Positions 43,797 through 55,067 are shown, counted from the first letter of the stretch. The stretch is DNA of 64,000 nt from Azolla caroliniana (GCA_043228905.1 JBHGNT010000008.1:9548001-9612000); one strand, 5' to 3'. Numbers and translations are program-made. The notes: a model not told the origin generated them from the sequence alone.

Positions 43797-46466
43797 ATGG
43801 ACCCACAAACGCTATCGGAAGCGGCCAGGAAATGGCTCAGGCAACACGGACTGGATGGGTTCCTGACCATCATGGAGGCACCACCGCACAAAGAAGCCGA
43901 CCGGGTCATCAAGGAGCTCGACACAGAAGTCATCACCGAGGAAGCGATCCGTGCGCTAACAGGCCTTCCGGAGGGAGGTATTTTTCAGATCGATAACCCA
44001 ACCTCGGAGCAACTCATCCGATATTTCGGTGAGTACTCTCTAGCCGGCAAAGGCTATCGAACGCAGGGCGGCGAAGATCCGCTATTCAGGGAGATAGCTC
44101 GAGTGCTCCATGAGTACGACCACGTGTACCCCCGACCCCCTGTCATGCCAAAAAATCGGGCAGGGATGATCATAGCCACCTATGAAGGGATCAAGGTGGA
44201 CTGGCCGGTGTTGATTGCAGACGGTTTGTGCGCGGCAATCGACATGGTACGAGGAAAGGACGGCAAGGAGGGCCGGAAGCTGTGGCATGCCGTAGCTCAG
44301 TGGATAACATTGCTCGTGCCGCCGGTCGAGACCGTTCAGCCAAAGAAGCGGCCAAGATTATCGGAAGGAAGCACCTCGAAGCCCGCGTCCAAACGACAGC
44401 AGCTGCTGGCGTCGAAGGCGACGAAAGGGAAGAAACGGCTCCCAGAACCGGAGGAGGTGTCACCGGTCCTACCCGTTAAGATAACCATACGGCGACCGGG
44501 ACAGAAGGAACCGGAACCCTTGACGGCACAGATACATGCCGTTACCCAGGAAGAGGAAACGAAGGAGCCAGTAGAGCACCTCCAACGACGGTCAAGAAGT
44601 AGGACCGCCGGGACAGCGGGGGAGCGTTCGGACCCGCAAAAGGAAGAAACGCCCCCAACTCAACCTGAGCAAACCGCAAGGGAGGAACCGGAACCGGTGC
44701 GTATAGAACCGGCCTGTTCGACTTCTATAGAAGAAGTCATTCCAACGGCTCCGGAGACGGCGAGAACCGGAACTCAACAGCCGGCGAGCCCAGCCAGCAC
44801 ACACAGCGGCCAAGGAGTAGAACCAGAACGGCAGATACAGGCACTCAGGCCAGACAATTCCACAGTGAACGAGCCGACCCGACCAGTACAGCAGCAAGGC
44901 ACCAGTAGCATGTGGCTACGGTGGGTAGGCGAGCAGATCGCCGGAGCGGTCGAGTACATAGAGGCGGAGGAGAGAGCGCACCACGAACGGTTGCTCGTCA
45001 CAACCGTAGATCTAGAGACGGCCCGGTCCAGAATCTGGAGCCTTGAACAAGACTTGGACAGGGTCACAAGGGAAATGGCTCAATTGGCTTTGACAACACA
45101 AGTCCAAGCACCGGTGACTCCGGGCAATGTACAGAATAAAGCGTCAGATCAACCTGTACATAGCAATCAGACCCCAGCAACGGAAACCGTTCCGGAGAGA
45201 AATGCGGCACAAGCCCAAGAGCTTGCGGACTTAAAGGATGAGCTAGCTGCCCAAGAAGCGCTGAGGAGCCGCGAAAGAGAGTTGAAGACGGCAGCGGAGG
45301 CAGAACTTAAAAAGACTGCTGAGAATCTACGCCGGGCCGAGGAGAGCTTACGAAAAGGCCACCAAGCGTACGACCGGCTCAAGGAGGAGAGGGAGAAAAT
45401 GCTGCAAGAGAAGGACAGGCTCCGGAGAAACGCCGAAACAGAAGTAGAGCGCCTGAAAGAGGAACTCCGGCAGCTAAAGGACCGGGAGGACCGGAACCAT
45501 CGCCAGATAAACGGCAAGCTCAAACAAAAAACGGAGGAATTTGAGCACTTGCACCGGGAGTATAAACGGTTGCAAACGGAGCACAAGGAACGGACGGATG
45601 AGCTCCGGCAAGCAGTTGATCGGACCGCAACGGCATACGCTAATGAACAAGCGGAAACCAGAAGACGGTTGGAAGAGGCGGAGAAGGTTCGGACAGAGCT
45701 CCTCAGGCAACAACAGGCGGAAAAAGAAAGAGCGGCGGAGGTACTGCAGAGGTTGCAAACAACATATCAAGGGCAGCTGACGCGCTACAGAGAGCAGGCG
45801 GAGGATACGGCTAATCTCATCAAGCAGTTGAAGGAGGAACGACAAGTTGTGGAAAGTAGAGCGCAAATGGGAGCAAGTCGCATCCAGGATATCATGCGGG
45901 CCTGGTTGAACCAGACCAAGAGCTTGATTGACAACGGTTCCGTCAAATGGTGGACCAAGTGGGCCACGAACGCGGCGGAACTCCAATTGCTCCGGGCCGA
46001 CGTAGAGAACCGGCGGAAGGAGGGAGATGATTGCTATATGCTGACTTCTGAAGACTTCACCGGCATAAGAGATGAGCTGGCCGAAGACTTTCAAGCCTTG
46101 GCAGAGGACCAACTAGGGCAAGTCCGGCAACTTGTAGCTCAGCTGGACGACGACAGGCTGGAGGCGCAGATCCAGTTTGAAAGCTACGAGAGGTCCCGGA
46201 TCCGGGAAGAGAAAGAACGAGAACCGGTTACGGTCAACCTCAGTGATGAGGAACCATTACTGGAAGGAGACCGGACCGGAAGCAGTCAAACGGAGATGCC
46301 GGAGTCAGAGAAACAAACGGAGCAGCCGCCTATAGAGCAGCCGGAGCAGTCTCAGTCCCAACCGCAACCACAGCAGCAGCAGCAAGCACAGCCGCAACAA
46401 CCACAACCGGAAGAACAATTGGAAACTCTGGAACAAAGTATTTTGGACAATTTGGGTGAACAATGA
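43797..46466 (+). CDS. Third ORF of the Tat/Athila-like element (889 aa, coiled coil)
   Basis: It lies 392 bases after pol, in a separate frame. The N-terminal ~170 residues (ALTGLPEGGIFQIDNPTSEQ; MIIATYEGIKVDWPVLIADG) form a globular-looking domain reminiscent of domains in extra ORFs of plant gypsy elements. A Lys/Arg-rich patch follows near residue 185-220. Residues about 478-785 are a long coiled coil, and the tail is Gln/Pro-rich, ending EQSILDNLGEQ. There is no membrane segment, so it is not an obvious envelope protein. A long pyrimidine tract ending in GCAG directly before ACATGG could serve as a splice acceptor. Function unknown. Confidence 0.88.
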   Translation: MDPQTLSEAARKWLRQHGLDGFLTIMEAPPHKEADRVIKELDTEVITEEAIRALTGLPEGGIFQIDNPTSEQLIRYFGEYSLAGKGYRTQGGEDPLFREIARVLHEYDHVYPRPPVMPKNRAGMIIATYEGIKVDWPVLIADGLCAAIDMVRGKDGKEGRKLWHAVAQWITLLVPPVETVQPKKRPRLSEGSTSKPASKRQQLLASKATKGKKRLPEPEEVSPVLPVKITIRRPGQKEPEPLTAQIHAVTQEEETKEPVEHLQRRSRSRTAGTAGERSDPQKEETPPTQPEQTAREEPEPVRIEPACSTSIEEVIPTAPETARTGTQQPASPASTHSGQGVEPERQIQALRPDNSTVNEPTRPVQQQGTSSMWLRWVGEQIAGAVEYIEAEERAHHERLLVTTVDLETARSRIWSLEQDLDRVTREMAQLALTTQVQAPVTPGNVQNKASDQPVHSNQTPATETVPERNAAQAQELADLKDELAAQEALRSRERELKTAAEAELKKTAENLRRAEESLRKGHQAYDRLKEEREKMLQEKDRLRRNAETEVERLKEELRQLKDREDRNHRQINGKLKQKTEEFEHLHREYKRLQTEHKERTDELRQAVDRTATAYANEQAETRRRLEEAEKVRTELLRQQQAEKERAAEVLQRLQTTYQGQLTRYREQAEDTANLIKQLKEERQVVESRAQMGASRIQDIMRAWLNQTKSLIDNGSVKWWTKWATNAAELQLLRADVENRRKEGDDCYMLTSEDFTGIRDELAEDFQALAEDQLGQVRQLVAQLDDDRLEAQIQFESYERSRIREEKEREPVTVNLSDEEPLLEGDRTGSSQTEMPESEKQTEQPPIEQPEQSQSQPQPQQQQQAQPQQPQPEEQLETLEQSILDNLGEQ

Positions 46467-46518
46467 AGGGGCCGAGAAGGGTTCGACGTACAAGGTACTG
46501 TCCCACGGGCGTGCCATG

Positions 46519-46937
46519 TGTTACCGGCCGGCAAGGAGTCCAAAATACGGAGTGAAGGAATTAATTAAGTATGGTTGTAAATAAGCATAGTGTGGACGGA
46601 CAGACTGGAAATGGTATGTCGTTCCAGATCCGGACGGATCCCGAATAGGTGTGATAGGCACCGTTTTGTACTACGGGCCGGAAACCTATTTAAAGGCCCG
46701 GACCCCATTGTAATCGCAGTGGATAATTAATAGAGCGTATGGTGTTTATACTTCTGTGTTGATTTCCGTTCTGTAATTACTGTTATATCTTACGCGTGTA
46801 ATTAACAAAAGCGCTCTAATCATGTAACCTACTTAAGTCGGTGTAATCGTTGAGTCATAATCCTATGCCGTAATCACCCTTTGGTGAAGTGTCTCCGTGA
46901 CACCTTGTGTTAGGCCTTGTCCGGTCAGAGAACAACA
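46519..46937 (+). mobile_element. 3' LTR of the Tat/Athila-like element
   Basis: It is a near-identical copy of 37098-37516, preceded by ACTGTCCCACGGGCGTG then CCATG, a pre-LTR sequence shared with the relics at 5457 and 10935. Confidence 0.95.
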
Positions 46938-46942
46938 AGGGT

Positions 46943-47770
46943 GATATATGATGATAAAGTCGAAGTGAGTCAAAAATTGCGCCCATCAGGCTTGTTGCCG
47001 ACTCAAGACTTGAGCATTTTGGAAATAAGTTAGGTTCTTATGATCATTGTAGACAATGATCTGCTGAGAAGAACCTTCTAGAAAATGTCACCATTGTTGA
47101 AACGAATCCACAATTGCAAGAAGAACCTTCTTCATGCTCCTCTTGGGTCTTCGAGTAGATTAAAATATCATCTAGGTAAACTATAGTGAAGATATCAAGA
47201 AAATCTTGAAAAATATCGTTCTCCATATGTTGGAAAATAGCAGGTGCATTCGCGAGACCGAATGACATCACAATATACTCAAAATGTCCATAGCGAGTGT
47301 GAAAAGTTGTCTTCCATTCATCCCCCTGGCGAATCCAAACTAGATTATATGCTCCATGAAGGTCCAACTTCGTGAAATATTTTGCACCACTGAGACGTTC
47401 CAAAAGATTCGGGATTAACAGTAGAGCATTTCTATTCCGGATAGTCACTTTGTTTAGCCCTCGATAATCCACGACCAACCGAAGAGTCCCATTCTTCTTC
47501 TTAACGAAGAAGATAGGTGCACCAACAGGGGATTTAGAATGCCGAATGAATCCGTTTGCTAGATTCTCATCAATATATTCCCGCAAAGTCTCTAGCTCTA
47601 TAGGGGGGAGATTATAAATTGGGCCCTATGGAGGTTCTTTCCCTAATTGTAAGTCAATAGGGCAGTCGTATGGCCGATGCTCTGACAATGTATTGGCCTT
47701 CACCTTATCAAAGAAATCTGAGAACTCCTTGTATTTCTCTAGTAGTTTAATGTCCGCTTCACGTGAAGTG
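46943..47770 (-). pseudogene. Chromovirus pol: reverse transcriptase and RNase H start
   Basis: The minus strand has [45 protein letters not shown] and the catalytic [11 protein letters not shown]. The frame shifts near 47130 and continues [20 protein letters not shown] and FDFIIIYHP of RNase H, stopping at the Tat-like insertion. A TGA interrupts at about 47003. Confidence 0.9.
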
Positions 47771-47772
47771 GA

Positions 47773-48282
47773 TTATGGAGTTGCTACTATTGCGAAGACG
47801 AACATGGCCTCGTTTCCCCCTTCCTCCCGCAACTGTCGTAAAGAGATGGTCGGCAACTCTGGGGATCTATTATCACATGTAGGAGAGAGGGATGCGGGAT
47901 TTGTGCGTTTTTCCCGGGTCTCCTCAATTGTTCTTTTCATCCAATCAATCTTTGGGTTATGGAGTTCAAACCAAGGGAGACCTAGAACTATTGGGTGTTC
48001 CAGACTACGAATAATGTTGAAAGAGATTATGCTTGTCAAATCACCAAGGACTATCCTAATTGGCTCAGACTCCTCGACTATATCTCCTGATGCTATGGGA
48101 CGTCCATCAATGAATCCTACGGCTACTGGGTTGGGAAGCTTATTCAAGAGGATGTTTTGTGACAAGGAAAATTCACGATCCATGAAACAAGAGTTGGCTC
48201 TAGAATCTAGGAGGGTAGAGGCTAGGACTCGATGACATGTATATGTGGTAAGCTCAACTTGTGCTGAAAAAACTCTACTCAC
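47773..48282 (-). pseudogene. Chromovirus protease region
   Basis: A 170-codon frame includes ASTLLDSRANSCFMDREFS, where the catalytic D-S/T-G has become D-S-R, and the second half PIVLGLPWFELHNPKIDW. The retroelement protease should process Gag-Pol. The damaged active site makes this copy inactive. Confidence 0.85.
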
Positions 48283-48368
48283 TTGATTTGATGAAATGGA
48301 ACCACGACTAGGAACTAACTCTACATAGCTAGGATGGTCCAGCCAAATGGCTCCTATTTTGGCCGGAC

Positions 48369-49493
48369 TTACTCGTTTAACACATCCTCTAATTGGCTCA
48401 AGACATCAAATCTATTCTCATGGCATGGACTATGAGGCTTACTTATGTTATTAGTAGTAACAATGGAACTCGATGTAGGGTTTTCATGGGCACTTACTTG
48501 GTATACTTGATGCCTAGGTTTATGTGGACAATTTACTACTATATGTCTTGGACCACCACAATATAGGCAGAGGCGATGCGCTCGACGTCGTTGCTTCTCA
48601 ACATCTGATAACAACCCACATCATTGTGTTGACTCTTTTTCCATTGGAGTTGGGCCATCCCTTGTAATGGGTCTAGAGACTTGTGGAGGCGTTGCGACTA
48701 CGGAAGCATAAGTCTGTTTAGGTTGGCGGCGTAACATTTGTTGGCTCTCAGAACGTCGCTCAAATAGGCGATTATCACATTGCACGACTCGACTAATGGC
48801 TTTTGTAAGCGACTTCGGATCTTCAGGGAAAGTAAGAAGAAGATCTTTGACATCATTTCCCAAACCTTGACGGAATTGATCCATTAAGGCCGCCTCATCC
48901 CAAGGGATATTGCATGCCAAGAGACGGAAATCGGCTGCGTAAGCCGACATGGGACGATCTCCTTGTTGGAGCATTCGAATCTTGTTTATCGCTGTCCTAG
49001 TGTTGTTAGTGTCTCCGAAACTAGCTTGAAACTCTTTAACAAATGCCTCGAAATCCTCCAGCAATGGTGATTTCTTCTTGAGAAGTGGTGTGAACCATGC
49101 TAACGTTGTACCTCATAGCAAAGTTTCCACTAATCCCACACGAGCAGCGTCAATTGGATACCAATTGGGATGTAGCTGAATAACCAGACGAACTTGATTA
49201 AAAAAGCCTCGAAATAAAGACCTCGTACCATCAAACTTGGCGGGGAGTCTAATCTTTGGATCTCTAGGGGAGTTCTGAGCCCTCGACACTTGTTCTCGTA
49301 AGGACAATATAATCGCCTCGAGTTGATGAAACCGTTGTGATAACTCTTCATACTGTTGAGCTTTTTCGGTGCTCACTTGTTGTAGGTCTCCAAGTAGCCT
49401 TTGATTCTCATGCTCTAATGCCACAAATTTATTCGTGAGCATGTCGAGCTCAGAAAGAACACGCATGTATTCTTGTTTGCTCACGGACTCCAT
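48369..49493 (-). pseudogene. Chromovirus gag
   Basis: Starting at ATG 49493 (MESVSKQEYM) there is an N-terminal coiled coil, then the Gag core (LEDFEAFVKEFQASFGDTNN, QQGDRPMSAYAADFRLLA) and a single CCHC knuckle (CLYCGGPRHIVVNC). A stop/shift at about 49113 and another stop at about 48618 interrupt it. The arrangement is typical for Tcn1-like chromoviruses. Confidence 0.88.
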
Positions 49494-49578
49494 AGCTTAT
49501 GAGGGGAGAGGAGAAGGAAGAAGAGAACTTGTTAGGGTTTGTAGAAGACGAAGAAATGAAAGAAAAATTGGTTCAAAC

Positions 49579-49581
49579 TAT

Positions 49582-49630
<49 letters not shown>

Positions 49631-50069
49631 AGAGCGATAATTGAAAAGGAATTATTATATTGAAGAGTAAATGGATTACAAAGAGTAGGCAATAGAGCAC
49701 TACAAAAAGGTGTTGAACCAATTTAGGTTTGGGATGAGTGGTAGATCCCAATTTATAAGGATAGAGAACACTCTAGAATATTCTAGGTTATCCTAGAATG
49801 TAGAGTAATCTAGAAGATCTCTAGAATATTCTAGAAGGTTCTAGTGTATAGAACACTCTAGAATATTCTAGGTCATTCTAGAATGTAGAGTAATATAGAA
49901 TATTCCTATGATATTAGATTTCATATTCTAAAAACTATACATACAAGAATATTAATACAATGGCTAAGGATTTGACATGTGTACAACAAGGTCGTGGGTA
50001 CAAATCCAATCGAGGCCTAATGTGAGTGTCATGATCCTTTTGATGCATGATGTGAGTGTTATCATGACA
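49579..50069 (-). mobile_element. 5' LTR of the chromovirus
   Basis: On the minus strand it runs from TGTCATGATAACACTC at 50069 to TCTTGATA at 49579, where the terminal CA seems mutated to TA. It carries a (GA)n run at 49585-49625 and the same TATA/HSE-like cluster as the 3' LTR. The sequence after it, GTTTGAACCAA, is not a standard PBS. Confidence 0.9.
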
Positions 50070-50545
50070 GAAGCAATGGTTTGGATGGGCTCTAACATGT
50101 AGCGATGTGTACGGTTTCCCCGTTTGGCAAAGAATATGGTTTTCGAGGTAGGTGTAACATATGTAGTATATTGTGTGAAGTGTGAGCCTCCACATTTGTC
50201 CCATGTCGTGATACATTGGCATTGCAAAAATGCTTCATTTATAGAGGAATCTAGTGCTGCATCATGAAGCAAGTGTGTTGCATCCCATCTACCAAACCAA
50301 GTTTCAATAACTTGCATCCAATCATAATACAATTTTGCTTTTATGCATCTTTTGGATCTTCTAGCTTGCTTCCTCTGCAATTCTAGGAAGTTGAAGTAAG
50401 GGACTATTTTGAACCTTAGGCATGCATTCAACAAACCATTCCATGGCCATGATATCAATGGGAAGTGATCCAGTCTCAAGGAGGTGGAGGGTGTATTCTT
50501 TTCAAGTAGATTTAGGGATCCTACCATCCCATACTTCCAACCCAT
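50070..50545 (-). pseudogene. Relic coding sequence, right copy (unidentified protein)
   Basis: A minus-strand frame stays open across this interval: SWPWNGLLNACLRFKIVPYF, YDWMQVIETWFGRWDATHLL, AFLQCQCITTWDKCGG, YVTPTSKTIFFAKRGNR. Codon-level likeness to the left copy at 34570-34928 (which has stops) shows it was a coding sequence. I do not recognise the family; it could belong to a transposon. Confidence 0.55.
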
Positions 50546-50559
50546 GGAGAAGCACCGAT

Positions 50560-52465
50560 ATCACCCAAAGTGTCGAAAAGGTATTTCTTGAGGACCCAAC
50601 ACTTAATTTCTCCCTGATTGCATTTGTTCTCAAATGTTGCCCCTTATCTCTGACTCTTTTTGGGATTTACATTGATGAGATCACAGATTTTATTGCTCGT
50701 AAGGGAGGCAATGGAGTAGTCCTTGGGGATACGCATGTGCGTATCTTGCTCTATGCAGACGACATAGTTTTGCTCTCTGAATCCGAACACGACCTACAAA
50801 GGCACCTTAATGCCTTAGATGACTTTTGGACACAACGAGGATTGGTAGTGAATCTAGGGAAAACTAAAGTCCTTATCTTCTACACGTCGGCCCAAGTTAG
50901 AGCTAAGTGTCACCTAACTATCTCCCATAGCCCAGTTGAGGTGGTTGGATCATATGTCTATCTCGGAGTCACAAGCAGCGAAGGATAGACTTAGAAGAGG
51001 ACATGCATCCCTCTCACTCCTCGAGAGACAATGCCACCAAGCATACTTCCAAGAGCCACGAATTAAAGGGTGGCTCTTTGACTCATTAGTGACTCCCTCT
51101 CTCATGTATGCATCAGCGGTTTGTGCTCCAAGACTACCATCTTTCATGTGGACGCAATTAGAGAGACCATTGGTGATGATGTTATCACGCCAACTCCGAA
51201 GCAAATCGTCGGTCCCACATGACATTATTAGGGCCGAGTTCACTCTACCCCCTATGTTAGTAGAAGCACTTTTTCAACTTGTAGTCTTTATCCACAGGAT
51301 ACATAACTAGCCACTTGATAGAATATCCCATCAAGCCTTTAAGGGTTCTCGAGCACTGTATGAGTCCGGCTATGCTAGCTTATGGTATGACATGATGGTG
51401 AGTTGGCTTCTTGCCAACGGTCTAGACATTAATAACCTCCCCCCCCCTTAAGTACGACCACACGACTGATAACACTTTAATCTCTCATGAGGACCGTAAT
51501 AAAGTAATACGCCAAGAAATATGGCAAATTTATACTCGGTATAAATGGATCACCCCACTAAAGCCACTCCCATCTAAAATGTCGTACTATAAGGAACACT
51601 TTATGCACTTCTCTAAGTTAGGTTTTATTACGCGGCCAAGATATCTAGATGTATTCTTACCACATGCACTAAGGGTTGCCATTGGTCAACTTAGAATATC
51701 ATCTCACCAACTTGAGATTGAGAATGGACGTACTAATGGAGTCCCTAGGGAGGAAAGGATATGTAGGTTAGGCTAAAGAGATAGAGGATGAGTACCATTT
51801 TACATGCAAATGCCCCACCTATGCCGAGATAAGGGCAAAATACCAAGACATACTTGGTTCCTCTCCCACCCTCCCTAAACTATTAGATACACTAGATATA
51901 AAGAAATTAGGGAGATACATCTTAGAATTGAAACAACACAGAGAGAATAAGTTACAAAACGTTGATAATAATGTTGCTAATGTTTACCAACATGTAACAA
52001 ATGAAGTTTTTCAGGAATAGGGGGAGACAATGAATGTCGACACACCTGCACCACTCAGGCTTTTCCCTGATGAAGCAGAAAATCAAAGAAGAACCAAATG
52101 CCCTTGGATGCCGGGTTTCAAAGCAACTTGACGAGATGTAGAAGCAATAAAGAAAATAAGGGAACGTGAACTACACCGCCTAGAAGCCATGGCTAGGGCA
52201 CTCTATACACCGGGACCATGGGTCACACCCACACCAAAAACTTTTGACCTCCCACTTCTTTTTGAGAGACTTGGGTGGAAATGAGATTAGGCTTAGTGCA
52301 AAGTTTTGTACACTAGTAGAACTCTCTTAGCTTAAGCTATTTTCTTTTATTTTAGTTTTGATGATTGGATAAACACTCATTTTTGTTGTAAACCAATTGT
52401 CTCATGGGCCAAATTTGGCCTTAGAAGACGTTAATATATCTTTCTTTCTTTCTTCTTTCTCTTTC
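50560..52465 (+). pseudogene. RTE-like LINE: RT palm to C-terminus and 3' tail
   Basis: The frame has CCPLSLTLFGIYIDEITDFI (the usual QGCPLS is damaged), the catalytic LLYADDIVLLSESE, LVVNLGKTKVLIF and GSYVYLGVTSSEG. After a shift near 50985 come RIKGWLFDSLVTPSLMYASA and further tail sequences, RICRL(C/G), then EIEDEYHFTCKCPTYAEIR, a Cys/His segment of RTE-type C-termini. An open 3' part reads DAEAIKKIRERELHRLEAMA-like sequence. The 3' untranslated region ends in a TTTC-rich run at 52439-52465. Endonuclease and the front of the RT are missing. Confidence 0.8.
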
Positions 52466-52499
52466 CCACCTCTAAGCGATAGGTAGATTCATTCTATCT

Positions 52500-52800
52500 A
52501 TGATTTGAAGGAACTTGAAGGTCAAAATATTCAACTTAGAAGCTTTCCACACCTTCAAGTGGCTCATTATTGTAGATAATGCATGGTTTATTTTGTTTCA
52601 AATGGCTTTTACCAGCATAATCTTTGTTTAAATTAGAGCTATTGACACTTAATTTAGTATGCATACAAATTTTTTCCAATGCCTTAAGAAACTTTTGTGC
52701 ACCTTCTAAAGTATTTGCAAAAAGCACGACATTATCCATGTATAACAAAACCATATCTGACCACATTTCCAAATACAACTTCTTCAACACCTTCTTCCTT
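52500..52800 (-). pseudogene. Non-LTR reverse transcriptase scrap
   Basis: The minus strand reads MWSDMVLLYMDNVVLFANTL, with YMDN in the place of the catalytic Y-x-D-D, then KALEKICMHTKLSVNSS, PCIIYNNEPLEGVESF. The order fits an RT palm of a non-LTR element different from the neighbouring one. It is short and dead. Confidence 0.7.
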
Positions 52801-52809
52801 TACAAACTT

Positions 52810-53128
52810 GACAACCATCGCTTCCAATCCATCAATACATAGCTCAAATAGTAAAAGAGAGCCATAAAACATCATCTATCTATGAAGAGGTAGTAGCTCA
52901 TATAATTTGTTACAATGGATAGAAAAGTCAAGATTGTACATGACATTCTACAAATGAGATTAAATCAACATAAGACTAGTAGACATAACCACTACGACAC
53001 TTACTCATCAATAAAGTTTTGAAGTTTGGAGGTGGATGCAAGAAAACATTTTTACTAGGATGCCTATTGTAAATAATTATGTTGAGTAACTATGTTCGGC
53101 GAAATAGAATAGATGTGTGTTTATGTGT

Positions 53129-53166
<38 letters not shown>

Positions 53167-53440
53167 AGAAAGAGAAAAGCAAGCGTGGAGAGGGGAAGAG
53201 GAAGAAGAGAATTTGTTTTTGTTGTTGCACTCTCTATCGGCAATAGAAAGCCCTCCATTAGAGCTTCGTAACGAGATATAACACATTAAATTTGGTCGTC
53301 TGTACGAGAAGTAGTGATAGAAATAAGGAATCTTGTGTTATTGGCATCCACATAACACACATTGTGGGTCTTCTATTGTCTTCATCATCTTCGACCTCTT
53401 CAATCGAGTGAGTTCCAGTTGTCTCTCTTGTTCATGGAAA
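52810..53440. other. Spacer with GT/GA microsatellite
   Basis: A (TG)n(GA)n run at 53114-53165 is the only clear feature. The end may include the 5' untranslated region of the following LINE. Confidence 0.45.
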
Positions 53441-53441
53441 A

Positions 53442-54558
53442 TTGTTTTTATCCCGGATCGATATCACCTCAAGAATAATGGATATAAACATGAATTCCTC
53501 ACAAATTGTGGGGGACATCGATATGGAAACAATTGATCTAAAAAAGAGTAATGTGATGGTTGAATGTAATCGTGAAAGGGAGGACATTGGAAGCTCTAAG
53601 AGGTTTAAGGATGTTGAAGAAATTAATGAGAAAAAATTGACATATATTGAAGTAATACATGTAGATGAGGTTGACAACGATCATTGATAATTTATGGGGA
53701 ATTGCCAATACCTTGTTGTTTGATATTGTGGAAGAAAATGAAAATGAAGCGAAAGAATGTATTGATGAGGATGTGCATGATGTGGAAGTTGATGCTAAGG
53801 CAAAGTTGCAATCTTTTGATGTATTCTATGATTGTGCGGTTATATTATTTTTTATTGGGAAACTCCCATATATTAATTGGATTAAACAATGGTTGAACAC
53901 AATCGTGTCACCAAATTGTGTTGAAAATATATATGCAGGACCACGAGGGTTTTATGATGTTGTATTTCGTTCACCGGAACATCGAAGTGCATTGTTGGCT
54001 AAAGTTCCTGTGTTTTTTGATAAACGATTGGTGCATGTAATGCAATGGTCCCCCGTTGTGGACTATCATGCTTTGTTAAAACAAGAAGGCTCTATTTAGG
54101 TAACAGTGGATTGTACGCATGCTTTTTTATGGCCACTTTTACGAGAGTTGATGAGTCAAATGGGTAAAGTGTTGGTATCTCCACATGAAAATGCTACAAA
54201 TAAGTGCAGATTTTGTGTGTTATGGGATACAAGCCGTAAGAGGCTAGGATGGGTGCGTATGAACACACCTAGTATGAAAAGATTTTGTTTTAAATTGAAG
54301 TGGGCGACATTTGCAGGTAATTGTTTTGGATGTGGTAAATGGGGTCACTTTATGGCAGAATGCCATCATCATTGTCCTTCAACTATAGAGGTTCCTAATG
54401 AAGGGAATGGTAAGGAAGGAGTTGGAGAGATGTTGGCGTGTTAGATATTGTGGTTGTTATGGATGAAGGAACATCATCTAGAGCAGGTTATAAAGAGGTT
54501 TCACTTTAAGGTTTGGGCCCGAAGAATAAGAGAACTCGATCTATGGATATGGAAAAAC
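53442..54558 (+). pseudogene. L1-like LINE ORF1 (DUF4283 plus CCHC knuckle)
   Basis: Frames encode an acidic N-terminus (MDINMNSSQIVGDIDMETID), then the DUF4283-type RNA-binding region (AVILFFIGKLPYINWIKQWL; GFYDVVFRSPEHRSALLAKV; LVHVMQWSP) and a zinc knuckle CFGCGKWGHFMAEC. Stops at 53686, 54097 and 54441 and shifts break it. ORF1 binds LINE RNA. The gene is split at 54558 by a copia element and continues at 59678. Confidence 0.85.
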
Positions 54559-54956
54559 TGTTGAGAGACAAGCTCAACATTCGGTGTGTAATCAGGTGCG
54601 TAACCCAGTGCGTAAACTGGGTGCGTAAAATCGTGCGTACAATAGGCCGTAGCGGTGTGGAAACTATGAGGCCGTTGGAAAGATATTCCGCATAAGAATA
54701 TATTCTGGGAGTTAGTGTAGAGCTCAGTTATGAGCATTGAAGTACATGTCAGTACTTTTGTCAGTCCGTATGGACTTGTATAAAATGTGCTCACTGAGCA
54801 CAAAGCATGTATAGAGTGTTATTATTTTGAAATAGAATTGAATTGTCTACTCTCTCTGTCTCTCCCTCTCCATCTCTACGTTTACCGAACTGTCTTTTTT
54901 TTCCGAATTGTGTACTCTGTGTTTCGCATACGCTTCCGCACATATATTCTTTTACA
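54559..54956 (+). mobile_element. 5' LTR of the copia element
   Basis: It runs from TGTTGAGAGACAAG to CTTTTACA, followed at once by the PBS. A TATA-like TATAAAATG lies at about 54779-54787. Confidence 0.95.
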
Positions 54957-54968
54957 TGGTATCAGGGC
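54957..54968 (+). other. Primer binding site of the copia element
   Basis: TGGTATCAGGGC directly abuts the LTR, a tRNA-Met-type PBS with one or two changes. Confidence 0.85.
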
Positions 54969-55067
54969 GTGAGGGTTGAAGTTCTCTGCAGCTGACAAGA
55001 AAAGCTTGCGACAAAACAGAGTTGAAGTTGTTCTTCGTTTTTTTTTCGGAAAAGAAAAAGACAACAA

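Larger units (their letters stand above)
37093..46942 (+). mobile_element. Full-length Tat/Athila-like LTR retrotransposon
   Basis: Two 419-bp LTRs (37098-37516 and 46519-46937) differ at 9 positions by my count (about 2%), mostly C/T or G/A. Both flanks carry AGGGT (37093-37097, 46938-46942). The interior holds gag, pol and a large third ORF. It sits in the RNase H of the chromovirus, and deleting it with one AGGGT rejoins ...IIIYHP and GMQQDKAD in frame. It looks recently mobile. Confidence 0.95.
34929..50069 (-). mobile_element. Chromovirus (Ty3/gypsy with chromodomain), split by a Tat-like insertion
   Basis: LTRs lie at 34929-35415 and 49579-50069; outside the GA-rich end they differ at about 10 positions. 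Flanking bases GAAGT and GAAGC are a near-perfect target-site duplication. Without the nested element it is about 5.3 kb with the order gag, protease, RT, RNase H, integrase, chromodomain. The style of Gag and protease is that of Tcn1-like chromoviruses, which I associate with seed-free plants and fungi. Confidence 0.92.

Noticed and set aside
43797-46466. Envelope gene in the Tat/Athila-like element
   Set aside because: The third ORF has no signal peptide or membrane-spanning segment; it is hydrophilic and coiled-coil.
37569-46466. Host genes in the GC-richer block
   Set aside because: The higher GC content belongs to the Tat-like element, bounded exactly by its LTRs and AGGGT duplication.
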